Shown in pieces: positions 1-6,043 of a stretch of DNA of 9,036 nt (position 1 is its first letter; every line of letters begins with the position of its first letter). A model generated the notes under the pieces. It was not told the origin of the DNA. It saw only the letters and a program-made list of their open reading frames with translations, and did no database searches. Where the stretch lies: contig DIJW01000088.1 in the NCBI GenBank assembly GCA_002421475.1, forward strand, positions 4,193 through 13,228, written 5' to 3'. The translations under genes and the position numbers were made by a program. This DNA is from Thiomicrospira sp. UBA5634 (GTDB taxonomy: Bacteria; Pseudomonadota; Gammaproteobacteria; Thiomicrospirales; Thiomicrospiraceae).

Positions 1-510
1 AGTCTGTGTTTGTAAAGCATGCGTAACCATTAATGGTCCTAAATCAGAACCACCAACGCCAATATTCACTACATCCGTAATGGGCTTGCCACTGTATCCG
101 CGCCAATGTCCGGCGCGAATTTTGTTCACAATTTGCGTCATTTTGACAAACTGTTCCTGCACAGCCGGTTGCACCTTTGCAGCAAAACCACTCACATTTG
201 CGTTTGATCGAATCCTTAACGCCGTATGCAATGCAGGACGCTGCTCAGTGTCATTCACCTGTTCACCGCTAAGTAATCTCTGTATCCAGTCCGACAAACC
301 CTGCTGTTCAGCCAAATTAAATAAACCACCCAAAACAGCATCATCAATCCGATTTTTTGAATAATCTAAATACATTTCTTCGAGTTCAATCGAATAACGC
401 TGCGCACGTGTCTCATCCTGCGCAAACAAGTTTTTTAGATGCTGTGTTGCCGCACCTTTAGTGGCTAAAGCTTGCATCGCAAGCCAGGCTGGTGAAGACT
501 CAACGCCCAT
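1..510 (-). CDS. pgi: Glucose-6-phosphate isomerase, N-terminal part (cut by window edge)
   Basis: Cytoplasmic enzyme interconverting glucose 6-phosphate and fructose 6-phosphate. Reading the minus strand from ATG at 510 gives 170 codons with no stop, beginning MGVESSPAWLAMQALA. Family signatures are visible: a YSKNRI segment (about residues 50-55), an NDTEQRPALHTALR stretch (about 86-99) matching the conserved N-x-TE-x-R-x-x-LH-x-ALR block, and the phosphosugar-binding IGVGGSDLGP block (about 150-159). Bacterial Pgi is about 550 residues, so roughly the last two thirds lie outside the window and an intact 3' end cannot be confirmed. AGGAG lies 8 nt upstream of this ATG and supports the start. 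The gene follows galU by 30 bp on the same strand with no terminator visible between them, so it is probably the third gene of a tusA-like/galU/pgi transcript. Confidence 0.95.
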   Translation of the reverse strand, partial: MGVESSPAWLAMQALATKGAATQHLKNLFAQDETRAQRYSIELEEMYLDYSKNRIDDAVLGGLFNLAEQQGLSDWIQRLLSGEQVNDTEQRPALHTALRIRSNANVSGFAAKVQPAVQEQFVKMTQIVNKIRAGHWRGYSGKPITDVVNIGVGGSDLGPLMVTHALQTQT

Positions 511-540
511 ATGTTAATCTCCTAAACAGGATCAGATGAA

Positions 541-1431
541 TTATTTACTCTGCACCGCATTCATATCCAGTTCAGACAGGTATTTACGAAAAAAACCACC
601 CAATACCGGGTCACGCAATGCATACTCAACGTTCGCCTGCAAAAAGCCTTGCTTATCACCGCAATCGTAACTTTTACCGCCTTTGAACTCGAACCCAAAC
701 ATCACTTCTTCTTTTAATAAGGCAGCCATCGCGTCAGTAAGCTGTATTTCTCCTGCCACACCAGGCCTGGTAAGTTTTAACAACTCCATTACACGCGGGG
801 TAAAAATGTAACGACCCACAACCGATAAATTTGACGGCGCTTCTTCGGGCTTTGGCTTTTCCACCAACTGTTGAATTCGCAAATCAACATCACTCACCCC
901 TGCGATGCCATATTTGTATACTTGTTCGCTTGGCACTTGCTCCAGCGCGACTACACTCGTATGCACTTGCTGATAGAAAGCTGCCATTTGGGCTAAACAA
1001 CCTTTTTTTGGGTGATGCATCAGCACATCCGGTAATAACACAGCAAAAGGTTCATCCGGTGCCACAATATGAGCAGCGCACAATATCGCATGACCTAAAC
1101 CCAAAGCCTCCGGTTGACGCACACTAATTAAATTTACACCGGGCGGGGTTATCTCACTTAAACACTCTAAACGTTCATGTTTTGCCGCTTCCAGCAACTT
1201 ACTTTCCAACTCATAGTGTGTGTCAAAATGGTTTTCGATCGCATTTTTACTTGAGTGGGTGACCAGAATAATGTCGGTAATTCCAGCTTCTGCCGCTTCA
1301 TGCACAATATATTGAATCAGGGGCTTATCAACGACGGTAAGCATTTCTTTGGGAATTGCTTTGGTTGCAGGCAAAAACCGAGTACCTAAACCGGCAACCG
1401 GAATAATTGCTTTTGTTAATTTTCGATACAT
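541..1431 (-). CDS. galU: UTP-glucose-1-phosphate uridylyltransferase
   Basis: Makes UDP-glucose from UTP and glucose 1-phosphate in the cytoplasm, supplying envelope polysaccharide synthesis and sugar-nucleotide interconversion. The N-terminus carries the nucleotidyltransferase signature GLGTRFLPATKAIPKEM (about residues 14-30), followed by VVDKPLIQYIV. The metal-site block AVLLPDVLM is near residues 130-138, the VEKPKPEEAPSN segment is mid-protein, and the GalU-type YDCGDKQGFLQANVEYALRDP stretch is near the C-terminus. The length (296-297 aa) is normal for bacterial GalU. Start choice: a GTG at 1434 immediately precedes ATG at 1431. I prefer the ATG; AAGGA and a GAGAG run lie upstream and do not separate the two decisively. 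It lies 24 bp after the tusA-like gene (21 bp if the GTG is used) and 30 bp before pgi, all on the minus strand. It contains one copy of the CCAGGCCTGG palindrome. Confidence 0.96.
   Translation of the reverse strand: MYRKLTKAIIPVAGLGTRFLPATKAIPKEMLTVVDKPLIQYIVHEAAEAGITDIILVTHSSKNAIENHFDTHYELESKLLEAAKHERLECLSEITPPGVNLISVRQPEALGLGHAILCAAHIVAPDEPFAVLLPDVLMHHPKKGCLAQMAAFYQQVHTSVVALEQVPSEQVYKYGIAGVSDVDLRIQQLVEKPKPEEAPSNLSVVGRYIFTPRVMELLKLTRPGVAGEIQLTDAMAALLKEEVMFGFEFKGGKSYDCGDKQGFLQANVEYALRDPVLGGFFRKYLSELDMNAVQSK
761..770. repeat. CCAGGCCTGG palindrome, copy 1 (in galU)
   Basis: A 10-bp perfect palindrome, extended to 12 bp here (ACCAGGCCTGGT). On the galU strand it encodes T-R-P-G, with Arg223 (in the 297-aa numbering) written AGG, the only AGG/AGA among the ten Arg codons I counted in galU. 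Copies 2 and 3 are at 1849-1858 and 6161-6170. Confidence 0.6.
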
Positions 1432-1455
1432 CACTCTCTCATCATCCTTGAATAT

Positions 1456-1689
1456 TTATTTTTGGATACTGTCTGTTAAACGCCTGACCAACAAGACTAA
1501 ATTTTTTTCATCTTCACACTGCTCACAACCAAGTCCTACTCGACTACAAAACGCTGGCACATCATTAAGCGCACCTTGATCAGTTAACAGTAACTTAAAC
1601 ACCATTTCAGCGGGGAATTCTGACAAACACTTTTTGAGCTTAATTAAAGGCATCGGGCAACTGAGGCCGCGTAAATCCACCACAAACAT
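1456..1689 (-). CDS. TusA/SirA-family sulfur carrier (sulfurtransferase-like) protein
   Basis: Small cytoplasmic protein of 77 aa, slightly shorter than E. coli TusA (81 aa). The N-terminus shows the family core DLRGLSCPMPLIKLKK with the CPxP motif at residues 11-14; Cys11 would be the persulfide-carrying cysteine. The later stretch DVPAFCSRVGLGCEQ matches the typical second half of the fold and adds further cysteines. Known roles of the family include sulfur relay for tRNA thiolation, molybdopterin synthesis and, in sulfur oxidisers, cytoplasmic sulfur transfer. Sequence alone does not say which applies here, so no symbol is given. The start ATG at 1689 is preceded by AGGGGGAG at tight spacing. 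It is the first gene of the minus-strand run leading to galU and pgi, and is divergent from the M48 protease gene. Its place beside galU and not beside a DsrE or rhodanese gene leaves its partner unknown. Confidence 0.9.
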   Translation of the reverse strand: MFVVDLRGLSCPMPLIKLKKCLSEFPAEMVFKLLLTDQGALNDVPAFCSRVGLGCEQCEDEKNLVLLVRRLTDSIQK

Positions 1690-1719
1690 AAACTCCCCCT
1701 AAAACCTTACTCATGCCCT

Positions 1720-1725
1720 TATAAT
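1720..1725 (+). promoter_or_regulatory. Candidate -10 element in the tusA-like/bepA divergent region
   Basis: A perfect TATAAT lies in the 69-bp gap between the divergent tusA-like and bepA-like genes, 33 bp upstream of the protease start. No convincing -35 box is found 16-18 bp upstream on the plus strand. Because the sequence runs TATAATA, its complement offers TATTAT for the opposite direction, so the two genes may share this AT-rich core. The call rests on one hexamer only. Confidence 0.3.
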
Positions 1726-1758
1726 ACCTTAAAAACCAGACATATTGGGTAGCTGCTG

Positions 1759-3147
1759 ATGTCACGCACTCGTTTAATTGTGCTCTTCTGCTTTAATTTA
1801 ATCTGTAGCGCATCTGCTATGGCGCAAAACTTGCCCGACCTCGGTTCACCAGGCCTGGTGAACTATGATCGTGCAACAGAAATTAAACTCGGCCAAGCTT
1901 TTAGCAGAACTCTGCACACTCAATATGACTTAGTAGAAGATCCACAAGTACTAAGTTACATTCGCCGAATTGGGCATCACCTAGCAAGTCATGCACAAGA
2001 CCCGCGGCCATTTCGCTTTTACATTATTAATGATCCTGCAATAAATGCTTTTGCTGGCCCAGATGGCATCATTGGCATTCACACTGGACTCATCCTTTCC
2101 GCCCAAACTGAAGATGAGTTAGCCTCAGTTATTGCTCACGAAATTGCTCATGTCACACAACAGCACCTTTCCAGACGTTTTGAACAACAAGACACCCTTA
2201 ACATTACCAGTTTTGCATCACTATTGGCGGCGATTCTGATTGGTAGTCAAAACCCATCTGCCGGCATGGCAACACTCATGGGTACCACAGGACTTAACCT
2301 GCAACAGCAACTCAAATTCTCACGTATTCACGAACACGAAGCGGATCACCTTGGCATCCAACTATTACACAATGCCGGCTACGACCCTCATGCAATGGCG
2401 CACTTTTTTGACAAACTCTCAAAACAATACCAGCTATATGAGTTTCGTCCGCCTGAAATTCTCATGACACATCCGGTTACAGAATCACGCCTAGCACAAG
2501 CCGTTGCACGAGCAAGAACACTCGAAGCTAAAAAATCTCAATATGACCCATTAAATCTTGCGCTCATCCAACAACGGATAAAAAACATAAACCAAAACCA
2601 ACCTATCGGCATAAACTCACATAACACCGTAGTGAACTGTTATGCCAGACTGAGTTTCAACCAATACAACCTTGAGCATCAATGTTTAACTCAAGCGCTC
2701 AAACAACACCCTAATAATCGTCTATTAAAAACCCTTCAGCTAACACTAAAACTTGATCATGACCCTAAAAATGCAATTAAAGAACTCGAAGCTTTAAACG
2801 CGATTTACCCACAAGATGAAGCTATTTTAGGCATATTGGCAAATGCCTATTACCAACAAGGCATGTTTGAAAAAGCACAGCAAACACTCATCAAAAAAAC
2901 ACCAGAAATGCTTTACCAATACGCACTCTATCAGCAACTAAGCAATTTATTCGCTCAGCAAAACAGACTGGCTGAAGCATATTACTATGAAGCGCTCGCC
3001 AACTTATCGATTGGCCAGCACGAACGAAGCCGACATTTTCTAAAACAAAGCCAGCAGGCAAACAACCCCTCCGAGCAACCTCAACTCAACAAACTAATCG
3101 AAGCGCTCGCAAAAGAGTTAAACAGTTCAATAAATTCAAAGCATTAA
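1759..3147 (+). CDS. bepA: Secreted M48 metalloprotease with TPR tail, BepA/YfgC-like
   Basis: Predicted periplasmic zinc protease and chaperone of 462 aa (E. coli BepA is 487 aa), a family that monitors assembly of outer-membrane proteins such as LptD. Residues 1-22 form a Sec signal peptide with a likely cleavage after AMA. The M48 domain carries HEIAH at 127-131 (two zinc histidines and the catalytic Glu) and the downstream Glu ligand in HEHEADHLG (Glu194). HPVTESR at 238-244 contains the histidine corresponding to the 'His switch' that gates the active site in E. coli BepA. From about residue 290 the protein is helical and Ala/Leu/Gln-rich, as expected for TPR repeats. Two cysteines (294 and 309) in that part could form a disulfide in the periplasm. 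The ATG at 1759 has only a poor ribosome-binding site but gives an intact signal peptide. The gene is divergent from the tusA-like gene and contains one CCAGGCCTGG copy. Confidence 0.9.
   Translation: MSRTRLIVLFCFNLICSASAMAQNLPDLGSPGLVNYDRATEIKLGQAFSRTLHTQYDLVEDPQVLSYIRRIGHHLASHAQDPRPFRFYIINDPAINAFAGPDGIIGIHTGLILSAQTEDELASVIAHEIAHVTQQHLSRRFEQQDTLNITSFASLLAAILIGSQNPSAGMATLMGTTGLNLQQQLKFSRIHEHEADHLGIQLLHNAGYDPHAMAHFFDKLSKQYQLYEFRPPEILMTHPVTESRLAQAVARARTLEAKKSQYDPLNLALIQQRIKNINQNQPIGINSHNTVVNCYARLSFNQYNLEHQCLTQALKQHPNNRLLKTLQLTLKLDHDPKNAIKELEALNAIYPQDEAILGILANAYYQQGMFEKAQQTLIKKTPEMLYQYALYQQLSNLFAQQNRLAEAYYYEALANLSIGQHERSRHFLKQSQQANNPSEQPQLNKLIEALAKELNSSINSKH
1849..1858. repeat. CCAGGCCTGG palindrome, copy 2 (in the bepA-like gene)
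   Basis: Identical 10-mer, here within a 14-bp perfect palindrome (CACCAGGCCTGGTG, 1847-1860). It is read as S-P-G-L-V just after the signal peptide, in a different frame from copy 1. Confidence 0.6.
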
Positions 3148-3149
3148 CG

Positions 3150-3181
3150 AATTGCCATAGAAAATACTTTATTGGGCAATT
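3150..3181. promoter_or_regulatory. Dyad AATTGCC-N18-GGCAATT upstream of soxX
   Basis: Seven-base arms in perfect inverted repeat are separated by 18 bases, starting 3 bp after the protease stop codon and about 150 bp before soxX. No U-run follows, so it is not a normal intrinsic terminator. The arm spacing (25 bp centre to centre) would put both half-sites on nearly the same DNA face, so an operator for a sox regulator is possible. Chance occurrence in AT-rich DNA is also plausible. Confidence 0.25.
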
Positions 3182-3196
3182 AAATAAAACTATAAC
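3168..3196 (+). promoter_or_regulatory. Weak sigma70-like promoter candidate for the sox operon
   Basis: TTTATT (3168-3173) and TATAAC (3191-3196) are separated by 17 bp, the standard spacing, in the 181-bp gap before soxX. The -35 element is poor and the -10 element is fair. It overlaps the right arm of the AATTGCC/GGCAATT dyad, as a regulated promoter might. If real, it implies a leader of about 125 nt. A second poor option (TTGCTT at 3215-3220) lies downstream. Nothing else convincing was seen in the gap apart from the strong soxX ribosome-binding site. Confidence 0.2.
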
Positions 3197-3317
3197 GATT
3201 CAACCTAAAAAAACTTGCTTTTAAAAACGAACTCCGTAAGCTAACACGTCAAGAGCCAAATCAAAAAGCTCAGAACAGAATCCCAATGTAAAAAGTGGGA
3301 ACGCCAAGAGACTCTTT

Positions 3318-3325
3318 AGGAGGAG
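3318..3325 (+). promoter_or_regulatory. Strong Shine-Dalgarno sequence of soxX
   Basis: AGGAGGAG ends three bases before the soxX ATG at 3329, and its AGGAGG core is five bases away. It is the strongest ribosome-binding site in the window and fixes the soxX start. It suggests high expression of the first sox gene. Confidence 0.75.
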
Positions 3326-3328
3326 AGA

Positions 3329-3715
3329 ATGATAAATTCTAAATTGAAGCAAGCTTTAGCCGCGTTAACTGTATCAGCCGCTTTAGTTGCAGCGCCTGTA
3401 TACGCCTCTACCGATGCAGCAGCGGCGGAAGCCCTTGCAAAACGTGTTGAGGAAGGCAAAAAGCTAGCCTTCGGCCGCGCTGAAGGTAACTGCCTAGCTT
3501 GCCATATGATGCCGGGTGGAACTTCACCGGGTAACATTGGTCCAGCGTTAATTGCAATGAAATTACGTTACCCAGAGAGACAAGATTTATTTGACAAACT
3601 GTGGGGCGTAAAAGCCAAGGAAGTACCTTATAGCATGATGCCTTTCTTCGGACGAAATGGTATCCTTTCAGATGACGATATCAACAAAATTGTTGATTAT
3701 TTGTACACTCTGTAA
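3329..3715 (+). CDS. soxX: SoxX, c-type cytochrome subunit of SoxAX
   Basis: Periplasmic monohaem cytochrome c that pairs with SoxA. SoxAX oxidatively joins thiosulfate to the SoxY cysteine and passes electrons to a small cytochrome c. The 128-aa product has a Sec signal peptide (residues 1-26, cleavage after VYA), a single haem motif CLACH at 55-59, and a MMPGGTSPGNIGPAL segment just after it, typical of SoxX. The probable distal methionine lies in PYSMMPFFGRNG (Met103 or Met104). The end ILSDDDINKIVDYLYTL is the usual C-terminal helix of class I cytochromes c. The length is that of compact SoxX proteins, with no extra domain. It is first in the order soxX-soxY-soxZ-soxA, 38 bp before soxY. 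The haem context and the neighbours together make the call firm. Confidence 0.95.
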   Translation: MINSKLKQALAALTVSAALVAAPVYASTDAAAAEALAKRVEEGKKLAFGRAEGNCLACHMMPGGTSPGNIGPALIAMKLRYPERQDLFDKLWGVKAKEVPYSMMPFFGRNGILSDDDINKIVDYLYTL

Positions 3716-3753
3716 AATTTTAATTCCAAAACTAACTGGGAGTTTTAAATCTT

Positions 3754-4221
3754 ATGAAACGTAGATCATTCCTAAAAGCCACTTTAGCAACTGGCGCTGC
3801 AACTGTTGCAGTAAGTGCTGGCTTATTAACACCAACTGCTGTTCTAGCTAGCTGGAACAAAAAAGCATTTGAAGCAAAATCTGTTGACGAAGCAATGACT
3901 GGCATTTTCGGTTCTGCTAACGCAACTGCTTCTGCAGATGTGAAACTAGTTGCCCCTGCAATCGCTGAAAACGGCGCTGTAACACCTGTAAGCGTTGATG
4001 CTTCTGGTATGAAAGGTGTTGAATCAATCGCAATCGTTGCGACTAAAAACCCAACTCCTTTAGTATGCGAATACAAATTCTCTGGTGGTGCACAAGGTTT
4101 CGTATCAACTCGTATTCGTATGGGTAGCACACAGAACGTAATGGGTGTTGTTAAAGCTGGCGGCAAACTTTACAAAGCTGAACAAGAAGTGCGTGTAACT
4201 ATCGGTGGTTGTGGCGGTTAA
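3754..4221 (+). CDS. soxY: SoxY, sulfur-carrier subunit of SoxYZ
   Basis: Periplasmic carrier protein whose C-terminal cysteine holds the sulfur intermediates during thiosulfate oxidation. The 155-aa product starts with a Tat signal (MKRRSFLK, twin Arg 3-4) with likely cleavage after VLA at residue 32. That fits export of the folded SoxYZ pair, since SoxZ has no signal of its own. The protein ends exactly in VTIGGCGG, the mobile swinging arm with active Cys153, and FVSTRIRMG (about 116-124) is a conserved SoxY block. Odd point: a second cysteine, Cys105, sits in NPTPLVCEYKF on a beta-strand of the core; the SoxY proteins I can recall mostly have a small residue there. Codons are rich in GCT, GTT and GGT, suggesting high expression. 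GGGAG lies 11 nt upstream of the ATG. Confidence 0.96.
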   Translation: MKRRSFLKATLATGAATVAVSAGLLTPTAVLASWNKKAFEAKSVDEAMTGIFGSANATASADVKLVAPAIAENGAVTPVSVDASGMKGVESIAIVATKNPTPLVCEYKFSGGAQGFVSTRIRMGSTQNVMGVVKAGGKLYKAEQEVRVTIGGCGG

Positions 4222-4287
4222 TACCTCCATTCCCCTTACACACAAACACTTTAAATAAGATTGACAAAATTTGAGAAGGAATTACAA

Positions 4288-4599
4288 ATGTCTATCAATA
4301 TCAGAACACGTGGAAGCCTAAAAGGCGGAGTTGCAGAGATCAAGTCACTAATCAGACACCCAATGGAGTCTGGTGCTCGTATGGATCAATCAACTGGCAA
4401 GCCTTTCCCAATGAAAGTAATCCAAACTGTTACTGTTGCTGTAAACGGAACAAAAGTTGTTGATGCGCAGTGGTCTGCAAACATCTCTACCAACCCTTAC
4501 ATGCACGTAAACATCGCTGCTAAAGCTGGTGACACTGTAAAAATCGACGTAGTTGATAACACAGGTGAAACTGGTTCTGAAACATTAACGTTGAAGTAA
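4288..4599 (+). CDS. soxZ: SoxZ, SoxY partner subunit
   Basis: Forms the SoxYZ heterodimer in the periplasm, exported with SoxY by the Tat route. The reading frame is open from a TTG at 4261, but the ATG at 4288 is the likely start. AAGGA at 4276-4280 lies 7 nt before it, and the protein then begins MSINIRTRGSLKGGVAEIK, as SoxZ proteins normally do without a leader. This gives 103 aa, the usual size. Family blocks visible are LIRHPMESGARMD (about 21-33), the STNPYMHVNIAAKAGD segment (about 67-82) and the closing DNTGETGSETLTLK. No cysteine is present, as expected for SoxZ, which carries no sulfur itself. The gap to soxY is 66 bp and to soxA 88 bp. The soxZ-soxA gap contains a strong hairpin. 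Confidence 0.95.
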   Translation: MSINIRTRGSLKGGVAEIKSLIRHPMESGARMDQSTGKPFPMKVIQTVTVAVNGTKVVDAQWSANISTNPYMHVNIAAKAGDTVKIDVVDNTGETGSETLTLK

Positions 4600-4607
4600 T
4601 GTTTTAA

Positions 4608-4636
4608 ATTGAGTGCATTCTTAGAATGCACTCAAT
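4608..4636 (+). other. Perfect 13-bp hairpin between soxZ and soxA, no U-tract
   Basis: ATTGAGTGCATTC and its exact reverse complement flank the triloop TTA, beginning 8 bp after the soxZ stop. What follows is CGCATAATAAAAACC, with no U-run on either strand, so it does not look like a canonical intrinsic terminator. It may be a processing or 3'-stabilising element for soxXYZ mRNA, a pause or Rho-related site that lowers soxA transcription, or a protein-binding palindrome. The structure is certain from sequence; the role is inference. Confidence 0.8.
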
Positions 4637-4676
4637 CGCATAATAAAAACCATAAGAACAAATAAAGCTCTCCGAC

Positions 4677-4681
4677 GGAGG
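4677..4681 (+). promoter_or_regulatory. soxA Shine-Dalgarno, partly inside a small hairpin
   Basis: GGAGG lies 6 nt before the soxA ATG. Its first four bases can pair with CTCC at 4670-4673 across a GAC triloop, and a U-G pair may extend the stem. The stem is short and probably weak, so real occlusion of the ribosome-binding site is uncertain. Confidence 0.45.
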
Positions 4682-4687
4682 ATTGGA

Positions 4688-5536
4688 ATGAAGAAGACAT
4701 TAGTAAGCGCCTTGGCTCTAGGTGTTGCAGCTGGTGTTGGCAGCCAGGTAATGGCTAACCCACATAATCAGCATGCTGAAAAAAGTCGCAGTGACTTAGT
4801 TGAATACTTCAAAGCGAAACATCCAGAACGTCCCTTTGAAGATTACATTCACGGAATTTATGGCTACAATGCCGAACGTAAATCGCAATGGGAAATGCAA
4901 GAAGAGTTCCCACCTTATCAAGATCACGTAGATCAAGGTAAAGCGCTTTTCGAAAAGGACATTGCTGCTTATCAAAATTGTTTAGTTAACGCAGATAAAG
5001 GTGTTAACAAAATTCGCACAAGCTACCCTTACTTCAATGATAAAACTCAAAAAGTAGTTACACTTGAAGGTGATATTAATCGCTGCCGCACTGAAGCTGG
5101 CCTAAAAGCTTTTGGTTGGAAACGTGGTGATTTAGCAAAAGTAAGTGGTTATTTGGCTTATGCAGCTCGCGGCGAAAAAATCAATGTCGTGATTAACTCA
5201 GAAGGCGCTAAAAAGGCATTTGAGGCTGGCGAACGTGAATTCGCTGAACCTCGTGGTCAACTAGGTTTGGCTTGTGCAAGTTGCCATGTTTACAATGCTT
5301 CACGCCAGGCACGTTCTGACATTCTATCGCCAGTGTTAGGTCATACAACACACTTCCCAGTATGGCGTGGGAAATGGAATGACTTAGGAACCTTGCACCG
5401 TCGTTATGAAGGTTGCCACAAAAACATGCGCCATGAAGCATTTAAAGTTCAAGGTGACGAATACCGTAACCTTGAATTCTTCTCTGCTTACATGAGCAAT
5501 GGTTTAGAAGTCAATGGGCCAAGTTACCGTCAATAA
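4688..5536 (+). CDS. soxA: SoxA, monohaem type, catalytic subunit of SoxAX
   Basis: Periplasmic cytochrome of 282 aa that attaches thiosulfate to SoxY. Residues 1-23 are a Sec signal peptide (cleavage after VMA). One haem motif, CASCH, is at 196-200. The position where dihaem SoxA proteins carry a second CxxCH instead has isolated cysteines (Cys98 in AYQNCLV and Cys133 in DINRCR), likely a disulfide, so this is the monohaem form. The catalytic cysteine that is also the haem ligand is Cys243 in RRYEGCHKNMR, matching the R-x-x-GC-x-x-x-x-R pattern around the persulfide cysteine. It is the last gene of the cluster and has its own good ribosome-binding site after an 88-bp gap with a hairpin, followed by a strong terminator. 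No soxB or soxK follows. Confidence 0.95.
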   Translation: MKKTLVSALALGVAAGVGSQVMANPHNQHAEKSRSDLVEYFKAKHPERPFEDYIHGIYGYNAERKSQWEMQEEFPPYQDHVDQGKALFEKDIAAYQNCLVNADKGVNKIRTSYPYFNDKTQKVVTLEGDINRCRTEAGLKAFGWKRGDLAKVSGYLAYAARGEKINVVINSEGAKKAFEAGEREFAEPRGQLGLACASCHVYNASRQARSDILSPVLGHTTHFPVWRGKWNDLGTLHRRYEGCHKNMRHEAFKVQGDEYRNLEFFSAYMSNGLEVNGPSYRQ

Positions 5537-5550
5537 TTTGATCGACTAGG

Positions 5551-5591
5551 CGCAATAAAAAACCCACCTAACGGTGGGTTTTTTTATTGCG
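5551..5591. terminator. Bidirectional intrinsic terminator between soxA and the terB-like gene
   Basis: The core stem CCCACC/GGTGGG with a TAAC loop is flanked by A6 on one side and T7 on the other, then by CGCAAT/ATTGCG. The whole is a nearly perfect 18-bp inverted repeat with one bulged base. Each strand therefore reads a GC stem followed by six or seven U, which suits the convergent soxA (plus) and terB-like (minus) genes. A further run of eight T at 5596-5603 follows on the plus strand. Confidence 0.9.
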
Positions 5592-5639
5592 TAACTTTTT
5601 TTTCTGCACTCAAAGAAGTACACATTCTTGAGCTTACAA

Positions 5640-6038
5640 TTAGTTTAACAACTGCTCACCTTCATACATCCAATCAAACCCCTGTCTCACCCAACGCTCA
5701 ACTGCCAAAATAAGCTCCGGATCATTTAATCCCATTTTCTGCGCAATCATAAATACCTTATCTTGCTCTTCTGGACCAAAATGCCCGTCTTTATAAGAGA
5801 TTTTAATCAACTCTTGCAGTGTTATGACCTTCGCTTGCTTTGAATCAAGCACACTCAGTAGGTCATTCAAATTTAGATGAGACTTATTTAATTCAAACTC
5901 AATATTGTAAGCCTCACTAAAATCTTTTAAATACTGCAACTCTTCTTCTGATACATCATTATCAATCGCCGCCGTCATCACAGCTAAATCAAAAATGGCC
6001 TGCCGCTGTTGCTGGGTTAATCTATCTACAAACATCAT
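5640..6038 (-). CDS. TerB-like protein of unknown role
   Basis: A 132-aa, acidic, all-helical-looking cytoplasmic protein with no signal peptide or membrane segment. It resembles the TerB/DUF533-like superfamily (tellurite-resistance TerB and relatives). Two similar acidic elements are visible, AAIDNDVSEEEL near residues 23-34 and KISYKDGHFGPEEQ near 79-92, the internally repeated pattern of TerB folds that may bind divalent metal. No other ter gene is nearby, so tellurite resistance is not supported. It starts five bases after the ilvD stop. A GGGGG run between the ilvD stop and the start codons lies only 1 nt from the first ATG and 4 nt from the second (6035), so the second ATG may be the true start. 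Close spacing suggests coupling to ilvD. The terminator at 5551-5591 closes the unit. Confidence 0.75.
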   Translation of the reverse strand: MMFVDRLTQQQRQAIFDLAVMTAAIDNDVSEEELQYLKDFSEAYNIEFELNKSHLNLNDLLSVLDSKQAKVITLQELIKISYKDGHFGPEEQDKVFMIAQKMGLNDPELILAVERWVRQGFDWMYEGEQLLN

Positions 6039-6043
6039 ACCCC

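Noticed and set aside
80..364. Plus-strand open frame of 94 codons with an N-terminal hydrophobic, Cys-rich look
   Set aside because: It is antisense to pgi, whose frame is clearly recognised, and it lacks a ribosome-binding site or known motif.
3281..3300. TCCCA-N10-TGGGA inverted repeat in the soxX leader
   Set aside because: Five-base arms around a ten-base loop are too weak to call a riboswitch or attenuator.
3732..4166. Minus-strand open frame of 144 codons across soxY
   Set aside because: It is a shadow of soxY, which has a Tat signal and a GGCGG end; the antisense protein is low-complexity and shows no family motif.
4261..4287. TTG start adding nine residues to SoxZ
   Set aside because: The AAGGA ribosome-binding site and the normal SoxZ N-terminus point to ATG at 4288.
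5609..5632. Hairpin CTCAAAGAA/TTCTTGAG just past the terB-like stop
   Set aside because: It has a bulged stem with no U-run after it on either strand; the terminator at 5551-5591 is sufficient.
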